Source: Chloroflexaceae bacterium
GTDB taxonomy: Bacteria; Chloroflexota; Chloroflexia; Chloroflexales; Chloroflexaceae
Direction: 5' to 3'
NCBI GenBank assembly: GCA_025057155.1
Contig: JANWYD010000001.1
Coordinates: forward strand, 83,106-147,105
DNA length: 64,000 nucleotides
Positions 54,860 to 63,164 of this stretch are shown here, piece by piece. The notes beneath the pieces are model-generated. The model made no database searches. It was not told the origin of the DNA and worked only from the letters and a program-made list of their open reading frames with translations. Every line of letters begins with the position of its first letter. Position 1 is the stretch's first letter. The position numbers and the translations under genes are program-made.

Positions 54860-56332
54860 CTAGATCACCATCGAGACGTACTTTTCTTCCAGATATTCAT
54901 TGATGCCCGTCGGGCCGCCTTCGCGCCCGAAGCCGCTCTGCTTGTAACCGCCGAAAGGCGCCTGGGCCGTCGAGGGGACAGGGTCGTTGATGCCGACAAT
55001 GCCGTACTCCAGACCCTCGGCCATGCGCCAGGCCCGCCCCAGGTCGCGCGTAAAGCAATACGCGGCCAGTCCGTAGGGCGTGGCGTTCGCCTGCCGCAGC
55101 ACCTCCTCCTCGCTGTCGAAGGGGATCAGTGGAGCCACGGGTCCGAAAGTCTCCTCGCGGGCCACCAGCATCTCCGCGCTGACATCGGCGAGGACCGTGG
55201 GCGTCCAGAAGTTGCCGCCGCGCCCCTCGGCGTAGGGGCCGCCGCCGGTGAGCAGGGTGGCGCCGCCGGCCAGGGCGTCGGCAACGTGGCGCTCCACCTT
55301 GGCGCGGGCCTGCGCGTCAATCAGCGGGCCGATCACTGTGGCCGGGTCCAGCCCGTTGCCCACGCGCAACGCGGCCACCTGTTCGGCAAAGGCGGCGGCA
55401 AAACGCTCGTAGATCGGACGCTCGACGAAGATCCGGTTGGCGCACACGCAGGTCTGCCCGGCATTGCGGAACTTGGAGGCCATCGCTCCGCGCACCGCGC
55501 TTTCCAGGTCGGCGTCGGCGAAGACGATGAAGGGCGCGTTGCCCCCCAGTTCGAGCGAGAGGCGCTTCACCGTCTCCGCCGACTGGCGGATCAGCAACTT
55601 GCCGACCTCCGTGGAGCCGGTGAAGCTCACCTTGCGCACGCGCTCGTCGGCGAAAATCGTCTCCGCAAATGGCACCGGGTCCTGGCAGGTTACAATATTC
55701 ACCACTCCTGCGGGCAGTCCGGCGTCGAGGAAGATCTGCCCCAGTTCCAGGGCCGAGAGAGGCGTCTGCTCGGCAGGTTTAACGATCGCCGTGCAGCCTG
55801 CAGCCAGGGCCGGGCCGAGCTTGCGGGTGATCATGGCGCTGGGAAAGTTCCACGGCGTGATCATTGCGGCGATGCCCACCGGTTGCCGCAACAGCAGCAG
55901 GCGTTTAGCAGGCGTGCTGGCGGGGATGGTCATGCCATAGATGCGCTCGGCCTCGCCGGCGAACCAGGTGAGAAAACTGGCGCCGTAGGCGACCTCGCCA
56001 CGGGCCTCGGCCAGGGGCTTGCCCTGCTCCAGGGTCATAATCGTCGCCAGGCGCTCCTGCCGCTCCAGCATAAGCGCGGCGGCCCGGCGCAGCACTGCCG
56101 CGCGGGCCGGGGCCGGCGTCGCCGCCCAGGCCGGGAAGGCCGCCGCCGCGGCCTCGATGGCCGCGCGGGTCTCCTCGACGCCCCCATCGGCCACCTCGGC
56201 GAGCTGCGCGCCGGTGGCGGGGTTGGTCACGGGAAAGGTCCTGGCCGTGGGTTGCCAGGCGCCGCCGATTAACAGGCCCCGGGTAGCGGCGCCCAGAAGC
56301 TCAGCGGCAATGGTGTCTGCGTCAATCGTCAT
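54860..56332 (-). CDS. gabD: NAD(P)-dependent succinate-semialdehyde dehydrogenase-like enzyme
   Basis: A 490-residue aldehyde dehydrogenase. Segments: MITPWNFPSAMITRKLGPAL (cofactor site), FTGSTEVGKLL, the general-base Glu in LELGGNAPFIVF, the nucleophile Cys in GQTCVCANR (about 293), EETFGPVAPLI and PFGGYKQSGFGREGG. The pattern NAPFIVF...CVCANR fits GabD, which oxidises succinate semialdehyde to succinate; glutarate semialdehyde and related aldehydes are alternatives. No GABA transaminase is nearby. GGAG lies six bases before the ATG, and a TATAAT box lies 30 bases upstream. Confidence 0.88.
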   Translation of the reverse strand: MTIDADTIAAELLGAATRGLLIGGAWQPTARTFPVTNPATGAQLAEVADGGVEETRAAIEAAAAAFPAWAATPAPARAAVLRRAAALMLERQERLATIMTLEQGKPLAEARGEVAYGASFLTWFAGEAERIYGMTIPASTPAKRLLLLRQPVGIAAMITPWNFPSAMITRKLGPALAAGCTAIVKPAEQTPLSALELGQIFLDAGLPAGVVNIVTCQDPVPFAETIFADERVRKVSFTGSTEVGKLLIRQSAETVKRLSLELGGNAPFIVFADADLESAVRGAMASKFRNAGQTCVCANRIFVERPIYERFAAAFAEQVAALRVGNGLDPATVIGPLIDAQARAKVERHVADALAGGATLLTGGGPYAEGRGGNFWTPTVLADVSAEMLVAREETFGPVAPLIPFDSEEEVLRQANATPYGLAAYCFTRDLGRAWRMAEGLEYGIVGINDPVPSTAQAPFGGYKQSGFGREGGPTGINEYLEEKYVSMVI

Positions 56333-56361
56333 AGGCGCTCCTTAAACTGTACTATACGCGT

Positions 56362-56367
56362 ATTATA
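56362..56367 (-). promoter_or_regulatory. -10 box for the gabD-like gene
   Basis: TATAAT on the minus strand, 29 bases before the ATG, in an AT-rich patch; no clear -35 at 17 bases. Confidence 0.45.
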
Positions 56368-56675
56368 TAACCGGGCCTGACCGCTGCGCGCTTCCAGGGT
56401 CGTTGCAGAGTCTTTGGGGCTTGCGTCAAACCCCCGGTTGTTCGCTGGTTTTGGCGGTTACGCCGCCAAAACTCGCGAACAATGACCGTCTCGGGCGGCT
56501 ACGCTGCTTCGATCCCCCCGCTGGAGGCGGACATTGCCTCAGCCCTGTGCGCGGTCGCAAGGCGGGAGGCTCGCCTCGTAGATATGGTAAGATTGAACTT
56601 CAATACAGTCTCTTATCATCGTGACCGAACCGAACAAATCAATCAACCTGTTTTCGGATAGGCAGAGTACTCGGC
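56368..56675. other. Gene-free interval upstream of dcm
   Basis: A stretch of mixed composition. The part at about 56402-56530 loosely resembles 62378-62460 (shared CTTTGGGGC, then TGGTTYTGGCGG and CCCCCCGCTGG blocks), perhaps an old dispersed repeat. No promoter for dcm was recognised. Confidence 0.4.
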
Positions 56676-58010
56676 ATGTCTGCGCCGTTAACGTTTTATG
56701 AGTTCTTCGCTGGCGGCGGCCTGGCTCGGATTGGCCTGGGGCCACATTGGCAATGTTTGTTCGCGAATGATATTGATGAGAAAAAAGCATCCGTCTACCG
56801 ACGCAACTTTGCTGGCGGCGCTGAACTTGTAGTTGATGATGTTCGTCGCCTGAACGCGAGTATGTTGCCTGGTCATGCCATGCTCGCATGGGCGTCGTTT
56901 CCATGTCAGGACCTGTCCCTCGCCGGGAAAGGTCAGGGAATTCACGCCGATCGCAGCGGTACGTTCTGGGCCTTCTGGCGACTCATCACCGATCTTGCCG
57001 CCGAGGGGCGTCTGGTTCCCCTGGTGGCGCTGGAAAATGTGACCGGTCTGCTCACGGCTGATCGCGGGCGTTCGATGCAGGCGTTGAGCGATGCCCTGGT
57101 AGAAGCCGGATACCGATTCGGCGCGCTGATCATTGATGCCGCTCATTTCGTTCCCCAGTCTCGCCCGCGTCTCTTTCTTGTTGCCGTTCATGAAACATGG
57201 CCGCTCCCGAACGCCATCACGCTGGCGCATCCGCATCCTATCTGGCATCCCCCCGTCCTGGTGCGGTCGTATCAAGCCCTGTCATCCCGGACCCGCCGGG
57301 CATGGATCTGGTGGCGCTTGCCGGCGCCAGATCGATCGCGGCCATCACTGTTGTCAATCCTCGAAGCAACGCCGACCGGCGTATCCTGGCATAGCCCGGA
57401 GGAGACGAACCGGTTGCTGTCGTTGATGGCGCCGCGTCATCTGGCGAAGGTTCATCAGGTTCAAGCCAGCGGTTTGTCAACTGTTGGAATGGTCTATCGG
57501 CGCACCCGCGTTGAGCAAGGCAAAAAGACTCAGCGCGCCGAAGTGCGCTTTGACAGCGTTAGCGGGTGCCTGCGCACGCCTGCCGGCGGATCAAGCCGAC
57601 AATTCGTGTTGCTCGTCGAGGGAGAACGCATTCGATCACGCCTCCTCTCAGTACGCGAAGCGGCGCGTCTCATGGGATTGCCAGATACGTATGAACTGCC
57701 GGAACGCTATAACGATGGCTATCACGTCATGGGCGACGCCGTCGCGCCCCCGGCCGTCGCCTGGTTGGAGCGCCACCTGCTTCGACCTCTGGCGCTTGGC
57801 GATGAGTCAGTATGTGTCGCGCTCGGAGACGTGTATGTCCAGCAAGCACTTACTGGCTTAGCATTCGCGGAGAGCAACCATGCCGGATGTCTTCACACCC
57901 GAAGAACGCAGCCGGGTGATGGCAAAGGTTCGTGGACAGGATACGAACCCGGAGAAGATCGTTCGTTCGCTGATCCACCGCATGGGTTACCGCTTTCGTT
58001 TGCACGTTAA
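56676..58010 (+). CDS. dcm: C5-cytosine DNA methyltransferase
   Basis: A 444-residue enzyme with the C5-methyltransferase motifs in order: FAGGGLARIGLG (11-22, AdoMet), the catalytic Cys77 in SFPCQDLSLAGKG, LENVTGL, QSRPRLFLVAV and GDAVAPPAVAWL near 352. It methylates cytosine in a site that cannot be predicted here. The last 43 codons overlap the vsr gene in another frame and look unlike the family. No ribosome site is obvious. No restriction enzyme gene is near. GC is clearly lower than the neighbours. Confidence 0.93.
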   Translation: MSAPLTFYEFFAGGGLARIGLGPHWQCLFANDIDEKKASVYRRNFAGGAELVVDDVRRLNASMLPGHAMLAWASFPCQDLSLAGKGQGIHADRSGTFWAFWRLITDLAAEGRLVPLVALENVTGLLTADRGRSMQALSDALVEAGYRFGALIIDAAHFVPQSRPRLFLVAVHETWPLPNAITLAHPHPIWHPPVLVRSYQALSSRTRRAWIWWRLPAPDRSRPSLLSILEATPTGVSWHSPEETNRLLSLMAPRHLAKVHQVQASGLSTVGMVYRRTRVEQGKKTQRAEVRFDSVSGCLRTPAGGSSRQFVLLVEGERIRSRLLSVREAARLMGLPDTYELPERYNDGYHVMGDAVAPPAVAWLERHLLRPLALGDESVCVALGDVYVQQALTGLAFAESNHAGCLHTRRTQPGDGKGSWTGYEPGEDRSFADPPHGLPLSFAR

Positions 58011-58293
58011 GGATTTGCCGGGCAAACCTGATATTGTCCTGCCAAGACATCGTAAAGTCGTATTTGTGCATGGTTGTTTCTGGCACCAGCATCCAGGGTG
58101 CGAGCATGCGGCGCGCCCAGGCAGCAATACTGAATACTGGAACAAAAAGCTCGATCGGAATGTGATGCGTGATCGAGAACATCTTGAGCGCCTTCTCTAT
58201 CTGGGTTGGAAGGTGTTGATTGTCTGGGAATGCGAATTGAAAGATCTTGATCAGCTTGTCGAGAAATTGCGAAGATTTTTGTCTGATGAATGA
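57880..58293 (+). CDS. vsr: Very short patch repair endonuclease Vsr
   Basis: A 137-residue protein that nicks next to T:G mismatches left by deamination of 5-methylcytosine. Segments: MAKVRGQDTNPEKIVRSLIH, RLHVKDLPGKPDIVLP with the catalytic Asp, FVHGCFWHQHPGCEHA with active-site His and zinc-site Cys/His, WNKKLDRN and GWKVLIVWECEL. Length is normal. The start lies 131 bases inside the end of dcm in another frame, so the two are probably translated together. Hand count of 58141-58200 gives 27 of 60 G+C. The stop codon lies in the 5-bp target duplication of a MITE. Confidence 0.95.
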   Translation: MPDVFTPEERSRVMAKVRGQDTNPEKIVRSLIHRMGYRFRLHVKDLPGKPDIVLPRHRKVVFVHGCFWHQHPGCEHAARPGSNTEYWNKKLDRNVMRDREHLERLLYLGWKVLIVWECELKDLDQLVEKLRRFLSDE

Positions 58294-58512
58294 TTAGTCT
58301 GTAAATTAAGTTTCCTGGCAATTCCGCCCCCCTCCCAACCTCCCCCCGTTGGGGGGAGGAGCCGGACGCGGCTAGATACAGCAACGAAAGGAAGTTGTTG
58401 GATAACTCCCAACCTCCCCCCGTTGGGGGGAGGAGCCGGACTCCCTTCCCCGGCGGGGGAGGGTTGGGGAGGGGGCGAGTTTAGCGAAAACCTTAGTTTA
58501 CAGACTAATGAT
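58290..58512 (+). mobile_element. MITE-like element, family 2 copy C, target duplication ATGAT over the vsr stop
   Basis: The element (58295-58507, 213 bp) starts TAGTCTGTAAATTAAG and ends in the inverse of TAGTCTGTAAACTAAG. ATGAT flanks it at 58290-58294 and 58508-58512; the left one contains the vsr stop TGA (58291-58293). The interior has two copies of a GTTGGGGGGAGG palindromic block, matching copy A. This is the cleanest full-length copy. Confidence 0.85.
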
Positions 58513-58677
58513 ACTGTCCTGTCCGTACCTCTACATTCTCACGTTGCCCATGGTGGGGGGTGCGGGGGCCGCAGGCTCCCTCCGAACCTCCTGGCAGCGG
58601 AAACTGCGACAAGCGACACACCAGCGCTACACGGCGGTTCATACCTTACGCGACCATGTAATCTTATATGAGGACCT
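58513..58677. other. Short gene-free stretch before the PfkB gene
   Basis: No repeat or clear promoter recognised. Composition shifts from the low-GC dcm-vsr island back to the high-GC background here. Confidence 0.4.
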
Positions 58678-59571
58678 ATGAACTACGATGTGGTTGGCGT
58701 CGGCGTAGCCTCGCTCGACTTCATCGGCGTGATGGCCGGCGAACCGCTCTTTGGCGCCAAGCAACCCCTGGCGGGCTGGCTCGAGATGGGTGGCGGCCCG
58801 GTTGCCACGGCGCTGGCGACCATGGCCCGCCTCGGCGCCCGCGTGGCCATGGCCGGCGCGGTGGGCGACGATGGCTACGGTGAACGTATTCTGCGCGACC
58901 TGCGCGCCTGGGGCGTCGATCCTGTCGGGATGCACGTGCGGCCTGGCACGTCGCATATCGCCTTTGTGCTGGCCGAGCCGGGGCGCGACCGGCGCACGGT
59001 CTTCTTCCATCACGACCCGGCGGTGCTGACCGGCATCCCCCTCGACCGCAACCTGATCACCTCGGCGCGGGCGCTGGCCCTCGATACGCATCTCACCGAC
59101 GCGGCCCTCCAGGCTGCCCGCTGGATGCGCGCTGCCGGCGGCCTGGTGATGCTCGACGCCGAGCGGGTGCGCGAGCACACCCTGGAGTTGTTGCCTCTCT
59201 GCGACCTGCTGGTGGTCTCCGAGCGGTTCGGGCGCGAAGCCACCGGCATGGAGCACCCCTGGGAAGCCGCTCGCGTCCTCCACAGCCGCTACGGGCGCCT
59301 GGCCCTGGTCACGGCGGGCGCCGAGGGGAGCTGGTGCGCCCACGAAGGCGAACTGTTTCACACCCCGGCCTTCGAGGTTGAACCGGTTGACACCACCGGC
59401 GCCGGCGATGTGTTCCACGGCGCCTTTCTCTACGCCCTGCTCGCCGGCGACGACGTCCGTCGCGCGGCGCGCTTCGCCAGCGCCGCCGCTGCCCTGAGTT
59501 GCAAGGGCCTGGGCGGCCGGGGCAACCTTCCCACCCTCGGCGAGATCGAACAACTCCTCGCTTCGACCTGA
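58678..59571 (+). CDS. PfkB-family sugar or nucleoside kinase
   Basis: A 297-residue ribokinase-fold enzyme. Motifs: VVGVGVASLDFIG at the start, the di-glycine hinge MGGGPVATALATMARLG (about 38-54), GAVGDDGYG and the C-terminal signature DTTGAGDVFHGAFLYALLAG with the catalytic Asp (near 244). It phosphorylates a sugar or similar substrate with ATP; the substrate is not decided by sequence or neighbours. GAGG lies five bases before the ATG. Convergent with rodA. Confidence 0.88.
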   Translation: MNYDVVGVGVASLDFIGVMAGEPLFGAKQPLAGWLEMGGGPVATALATMARLGARVAMAGAVGDDGYGERILRDLRAWGVDPVGMHVRPGTSHIAFVLAEPGRDRRTVFFHHDPAVLTGIPLDRNLITSARALALDTHLTDAALQAARWMRAAGGLVMLDAERVREHTLELLPLCDLLVVSERFGREATGMEHPWEAARVLHSRYGRLALVTAGAEGSWCAHEGELFHTPAFEVEPVDTTGAGDVFHGAFLYALLAGDDVRRAARFASAAAALSCKGLGGRGNLPTLGEIEQLLAST

Positions 59572-59615
59572 GGTGCACGGGGAGGGCGATGGCTCTCTCG
59601 CGCCGCTGCGCCGCC

Positions 59616-60746
59616 TCAAAATACGATCCGCCGCCGCCGCAGCGCCACGCTCTGCACCAGCCCGATCGCCACCAGCACCGTGATCGTGAAACTTCCGCCG
59701 TGGGAGATCAGCGGCAGCGGCAGGCCGGTGACCGGCAGCAGGCTCAGGTTCATCCCGATATTGATCACGACGTGGATGAAGAGCATGGTAAACACGCCCA
59801 GGGCCAGCAGCCGCCCGAAGAGGTCACGTGCCTGCCCGGCGATGTTGAGCGCCTGCCAGAGCAACAGCGCCTGAAAGATGATCAGCACCAGCGCGCCGAT
59901 GAAGCCCATCTCCTCGGCGATCACCGCGAAGATGAAGTCCGTGTGCTGGACGGGCACGTAATTGCCCTGGCTGAAGATGCCGTGCGTCAACCCTGAGCCG
60001 AACCAGCCTCCCTGACCGATGGCGTTGAGCGCCTGCATGACGTTGTAGGCATCGTCACGGTTCACCCGGGCCGGGTCGGTGAGCAGGTAGAAGAAGGTTA
60101 ACAGGCGCCGTCGCTGGTACTCGTCGAGCAGCAGATCGGTGGTCCAGGTGACGTAGAGGAGCGGCACGGCCAGGAGCGCCAGCGCGGCGAATTGTTGTGC
60201 GCGCATCCCGCTGCCCCAGGCCATCGCCAGCCAGATGCCCAGCATCACCAGGGCCGTGCCAAGGTCGGGCTGTAGCAGCACCAGCAGGGTGGGGAGCAGG
60301 CTGAGCGCCAGCGCCCCCAGTTGCACCGGCCAGCTTTCGCGCCGGGCCTCAAAGTGCTGAAAGTAGGCCGCCAGGACCAGCACCAGCGCCAGTTTCGCCG
60401 GTTCGGCCGGTTGCACCGTGCGCTCGCCGATGGCAATCCAGCTCTGCGCCCCGCCGCTCACCTGGCCCACCACGTGGACGATGCCCAGAATGCCGATCAT
60501 CACAACGAAGATCGGTCTGGCCAGACTGGAGAGCAGCCGGTAGTCGAGCAGGGTGGCCAGGGTCATTCCTGCCAGGCCGATGCAGATATAGAGGAGTTGG
60601 CGGGGAAACAGGATCTTCAGCGGCGTGCCATTGAAGGTTACCGCGGTGAGCGTGGCGCTGTACACGGCCAGCGTGCCAATGACCAGCAGCACCAGCACGC
60701 AGATGAGCAGGGGCCAGTTGTACTCGCGCCAGCGACGTGGTTCCAT
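59616..60746 (-). CDS. rodA: SEDS peptidoglycan polymerase RodA
   Basis: A 376-residue protein with about ten spans. Family features: YCVYSAT-like LAVYSATLTAV, GAQSWIAIGERTVQPAEPAKLALVLVLA (regions near 115-142), PDLGTALVMLGIW with the catalytic-site Asp, and near the end EEMGFIGAL and GLPLPLISHGGS. It polymerises glycan strands from lipid II for wall elongation with a partner transpeptidase. The start follows the aroF stop by six bases, so the two share a transcript. FtsW is the alternative but RodA fits better; no mreB or pbp genes are near. Confidence 0.9.
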   Translation of the reverse strand: MEPRRWREYNWPLLICVLVLLVIGTLAVYSATLTAVTFNGTPLKILFPRQLLYICIGLAGMTLATLLDYRLLSSLARPIFVVMIGILGIVHVVGQVSGGAQSWIAIGERTVQPAEPAKLALVLVLAAYFQHFEARRESWPVQLGALALSLLPTLLVLLQPDLGTALVMLGIWLAMAWGSGMRAQQFAALALLAVPLLYVTWTTDLLLDEYQRRRLLTFFYLLTDPARVNRDDAYNVMQALNAIGQGGWFGSGLTHGIFSQGNYVPVQHTDFIFAVIAEEMGFIGALVLIIFQALLLWQALNIAGQARDLFGRLLALGVFTMLFIHVVINIGMNLSLLPVTGLPLPLISHGGSFTITVLVAIGLVQSVALRRRRIVF

Positions 60747-60752
60747 CGGCGG

Positions 60753-61775
60753 TTACGTAGTAAGGGGGCGGTCAAGGGCCGCGGCGATGCGGCGCACCTC
60801 GTTCATCATTGCGGCGAAGCGCTCCGGCACCAGGGACTGGTGGCCATCGCACACGGCGAAGGCCGGATTATCATGCACCTCGACGATCAGCCCATCGGCG
60901 CCGGCAGCCACGGCCGCGCGGGCCATCGGCTGCACCTGATCCCAGCGGCCGCTGGCGTGGGACGGATCAACAATCACCGGCAGGTGTGAGAGTTGCTTGA
61001 GCAACGGCACGGCGCCCAGGTCGAGGGTAAAGCGGCGCGAGTCGTCGAAGGTGCGGATCCCCCGCTCGCAGAGCACAACATCGGGATTGCCCTCGTTGAG
61101 GATGTACTCGGCGGCGAGCAGGAGATCCTGGAGTGTGGCGGCGAAACCGCGCTTGAGCAACACCGGGCGCCGCACGCGCCCCACGGCCCGCAGCAGGGGA
61201 TAATTCTGCATATTGCGCGCCCCGATCTGAAGCATGTCCGCATACTCCAGCACCAGGGGAAGCATTTCCGCCTCCATTACCTCGGTGACAACCGGCAGGC
61301 CGGTGGCGGAGCGCGCCTCGGCCAGGATCTTCAGCCCGGCCTCGCCGAGGCCCTGGAAAGCGTATGGGGAGGTGCGCGGCTTGAAGGCGCCGCCGCGCAG
61401 GATCGTGGCCCCGGCGGCCTTGACGGCCCGTGCCACATTCAGGGTCTGCTCCAGGCTCTCAACCGTACACGGGCCGGCCACGACCGTCACACTCGGCCCG
61501 CCGATGGGTACGCCACCGACGTGCACAACCGTATCGGCCTCGCGAAACTCCCGGCTGACCAGTTTGTACGGCGCCGTCACACGGATCAGGTCGGCGACGC
61601 CGGGCAGGCGCAGCAACCGTGCCGCCTGCTCAATCGGGCCGCGGTTGCCGGTGATCCCGATGGCCGTGCGCGTCGGGCCCGGCATGGGATGCGGCGTGTA
61701 TCCCATCGCCCGGATCTCCGCGCAGACCACCTCGATCTGCTCCGCCGTGGCGTGGGCGTCCATCACAACGAGCAT
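60753..61775 (-). CDS. aroF: 3-deoxy-7-phosphoheptulonate synthase (AroF/AroA-beta type)
   Basis: A 340-residue enzyme, the first step of the shikimate pathway, joining PEP and erythrose 4-phosphate. An N-terminal ferredoxin-like domain (about 1-70, [17 protein letters not shown]) precedes the barrel: [74 protein letters not shown] and [12 protein letters not shown]. The N-terminal domain is the regulatory type found in Thermotoga and Bacillus-like enzymes. It feeds aromatic synthesis including the trp genes near 6.4-8.5 kb. Lies between ndk and rodA. Confidence 0.94.
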   Translation of the reverse strand: MLVVMDAHATAEQIEVVCAEIRAMGYTPHPMPGPTRTAIGITGNRGPIEQAARLLRLPGVADLIRVTAPYKLVSREFREADTVVHVGGVPIGGPSVTVVAGPCTVESLEQTLNVARAVKAAGATILRGGAFKPRTSPYAFQGLGEAGLKILAEARSATGLPVVTEVMEAEMLPLVLEYADMLQIGARNMQNYPLLRAVGRVRRPVLLKRGFAATLQDLLLAAEYILNEGNPDVVLCERGIRTFDDSRRFTLDLGAVPLLKQLSHLPVIVDPSHASGRWDQVQPMARAAVAAGADGLIVEVHDNPAFAVCDGHQSLVPERFAAMMNEVRRIAAALDRPLTT

Positions 61776-61835
61776 GCTCCAGCCTGACCAGAGCCGGCGT
61801 TTGCCCGCCGGCTATGAGCGACCTGGATGTCGCGA

Positions 61836-62291
61836 TTACTCCACCACCCACGGATCAACCGCACGGCTCCAGTCGCCGATCAGTTCCTCGGGCTTGAAGA
61901 AAATGGCCGTTTCGCGCTCGCCGCTTTCGGGCGAGTCGGAGGCGTGGATCAGGTTCCGCCCGATGTCAACGCCGAAGTCGCCCCGGATCGTGCCGGGGGC
62001 GGCCCTGGCCGGATTGGTCGCGCCTACCGTGGCGCGGATCATCTCGACTGTGCCGGGCTTGCCCGCTATCACCCCCACTACTACCGGCGCGGAGGTGATG
62101 TAGCTCACCAGTCCCTCGAAGAAGGCTTTTCCCTCATGTTCGGCATAGTGTCGGCGGGCCAGCGCCTCATCTACCTGCATGAGTTTCAGACCGACGAACT
62201 TCAGCCCCCGCTGCTCCAGGCGCGTGAGAATTGGCCCGATCAGGCCGCGCTGCACGGCGTCGGGCTTGATGATGATCAGTGCACGCTCCAT
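61836..62291 (-). CDS. ndk: Nucleoside diphosphate kinase
   Basis: A 151-residue enzyme that balances nucleoside triphosphates through a phospho-histidine. Segments: MERALIIIKPDAVQRGLIG, ARRHYAEHEGKAFF, GATNPARAAPGTIRGDFG and the active-site His in NLIHASDSPESGERE. Length matches the family. The ATG at 62291 has GAGGGG just upstream; the open frame runs further back through the terminator region and is not real. aroF follows 60 bases after its stop, so ndk-aroF-rodA may form one operon. Confidence 0.96.
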   Translation of the reverse strand: MERALIIIKPDAVQRGLIGPILTRLEQRGLKFVGLKLMQVDEALARRHYAEHEGKAFFEGLVSYITSAPVVVGVIAGKPGTVEMIRATVGATNPARAAPGTIRGDFGVDIGRNLIHASDSPESGERETAIFFKPEELIGDWSRAVDPWVVE

Positions 62292-62324
62292 AGCCCCTCG
62301 TGTGAATGTAACGATGCCCGCATT

Positions 62325-62333
62325 ACTATACCA
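62325..62333 (-). promoter_or_regulatory. Extended -10 promoter for ndk
   Basis: On the minus strand TGGTATAGT is an extended -10 ending 33 bases before the ndk ATG. It lies just after a T-run terminator. Confidence 0.5.
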
Positions 62334-62341
62334 TAGATGTG

Positions 62342-62365
62342 AAAAAACCTCCTCAGGGGAGGTTT
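62342..62365 (-). terminator. Intrinsic terminator upstream of ndk
   Basis: On the minus strand AAACCTCC...GGAGGTTT (62345-62365) forms an 8-bp stem with a 5-base loop and the stem runs into TTTTTT (62342-62347). It would stop transcripts from the Roadblock/TPR genes. Confidence 0.75.
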
Positions 62366-62550
62366 GGCAGGGCTGATGCAACGTCTTTGGGGCGAGCCCC
62401 AGACCCCGGATGTTTCGTTGGTTCTGGCGGCTACAGCGCTCCAAATCCCCCCGCTGGCGCTTGTTGCGCGGCCAGGCCGCGTGTGGGGTATTCAGGTTCA
62501 CCCGCCCTCTGCCCGCCGGGGGGGCGAGCGATCCCGACGCCGGTTGGAGG

Positions 62551-62569
62551 GGGGAAACTCGGTTTCCCC
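62551..62569. repeat. REP-like palindrome, GGGGAAACC family
   Basis: GGGGAAACTCGGTTTCCCC, one mismatch-free arm of the family motif, between ndk and the Roadblock gene. Confidence 0.6.
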
Positions 62570-62608
62570 ATGCCCCGGCGCGAGGATTGGCAAGGCGCCC
62601 AAACAAAG

Positions 62609-62641
62609 CCTGGCGCCAGGAATTGCTCCCTGGCGCCAGGG
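62609..62641 (-). terminator. Hairpin 3' of the Roadblock gene
   Basis: CCTGGCGCCAGG occurs at 62609-62620 and again at 62630-62641 (first C offset), so the two pair as a strong stem. On the minus strand CTTTGTTTGGG follows. A probable first terminator, 24 bases past the stop codon. Confidence 0.65.
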
Positions 62642-62664
62642 TTGCACTTCGTAGAGGCGAACGG

Positions 62665-63012
62665 TCAGATCGGCACGGCCTCGCCGATGCGTTTGGCCGC
62701 CCGACGCATTTCCATTTTGATCAGGCCCAGGTTGACAACGCGCTGCGTGATTACCACCAGGATCAACTCCCGTGCTTCCAGCAACAGAATAGAGCCGTCC
62801 TTAGCGTCAATAATCGCGTCAACCAGCGTGCCCACGCCGATACGTTTGGTGGCTTTGTCAATCTCGCCGAAGACGGCCGCCGACATCGCTCCGAGGATCT
62901 CCGCATCCTCCTCGTCAAGGAGCGTGCTGGCGACAACAAGCCCGTCTTTACCGACGAGAAGACTGCCGATCACCCCCTCAACCCGGATCAGGTCTTCGAC
63001 GATGCGACGCAT
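62665..63012 (-). CDS. Roadblock/LC7-domain protein
   Basis: A 115-residue single-domain protein: a leading helix (RRIVEDLIRVEGVIGSLLV), the GKDGLVVAST strand pair, EEDAEILGAMSAAVFGEIDKA helix (about 35-55) and a closing sheet (GSILLLEARELILVVITQ). Bacterial Roadblock proteins such as MglB act on Ras-like GTPases; no GTPase gene is visible here. GAGG lies eight bases before the ATG. It is 152 bases downstream of the TPR gene on the same strand and probably co-transcribed with it. Confidence 0.88.
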   Translation of the reverse strand: MRRIVEDLIRVEGVIGSLLVGKDGLVVASTLLDEEDAEILGAMSAAVFGEIDKATKRIGVGTLVDAIIDAKDGSILLLEARELILVVITQRVVNLGLIKMEMRRAAKRIGEAVPI

Positions 63013-63164
63013 ATGCTAACCTCACGTTCCGTTTCAACAGGATCTGACAGCTTCACGCCTGCCAGAGTGGCCAGGACAACGTTCACCCCCGTGCAGGGTC
63101 GGCCATCTGCGGTCGCCCAACCAGTTTCCTGAGCAGCCGTGCGCGACCGTGCTGGCCATGAGCA

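Noticed and set aside
62292..62606. Longer ndk product starting upstream at 62606
   Set aside because: The extra residues cross a T-tract terminator and a palindrome; MERALIIIKPDAV at 62291 is the standard start.
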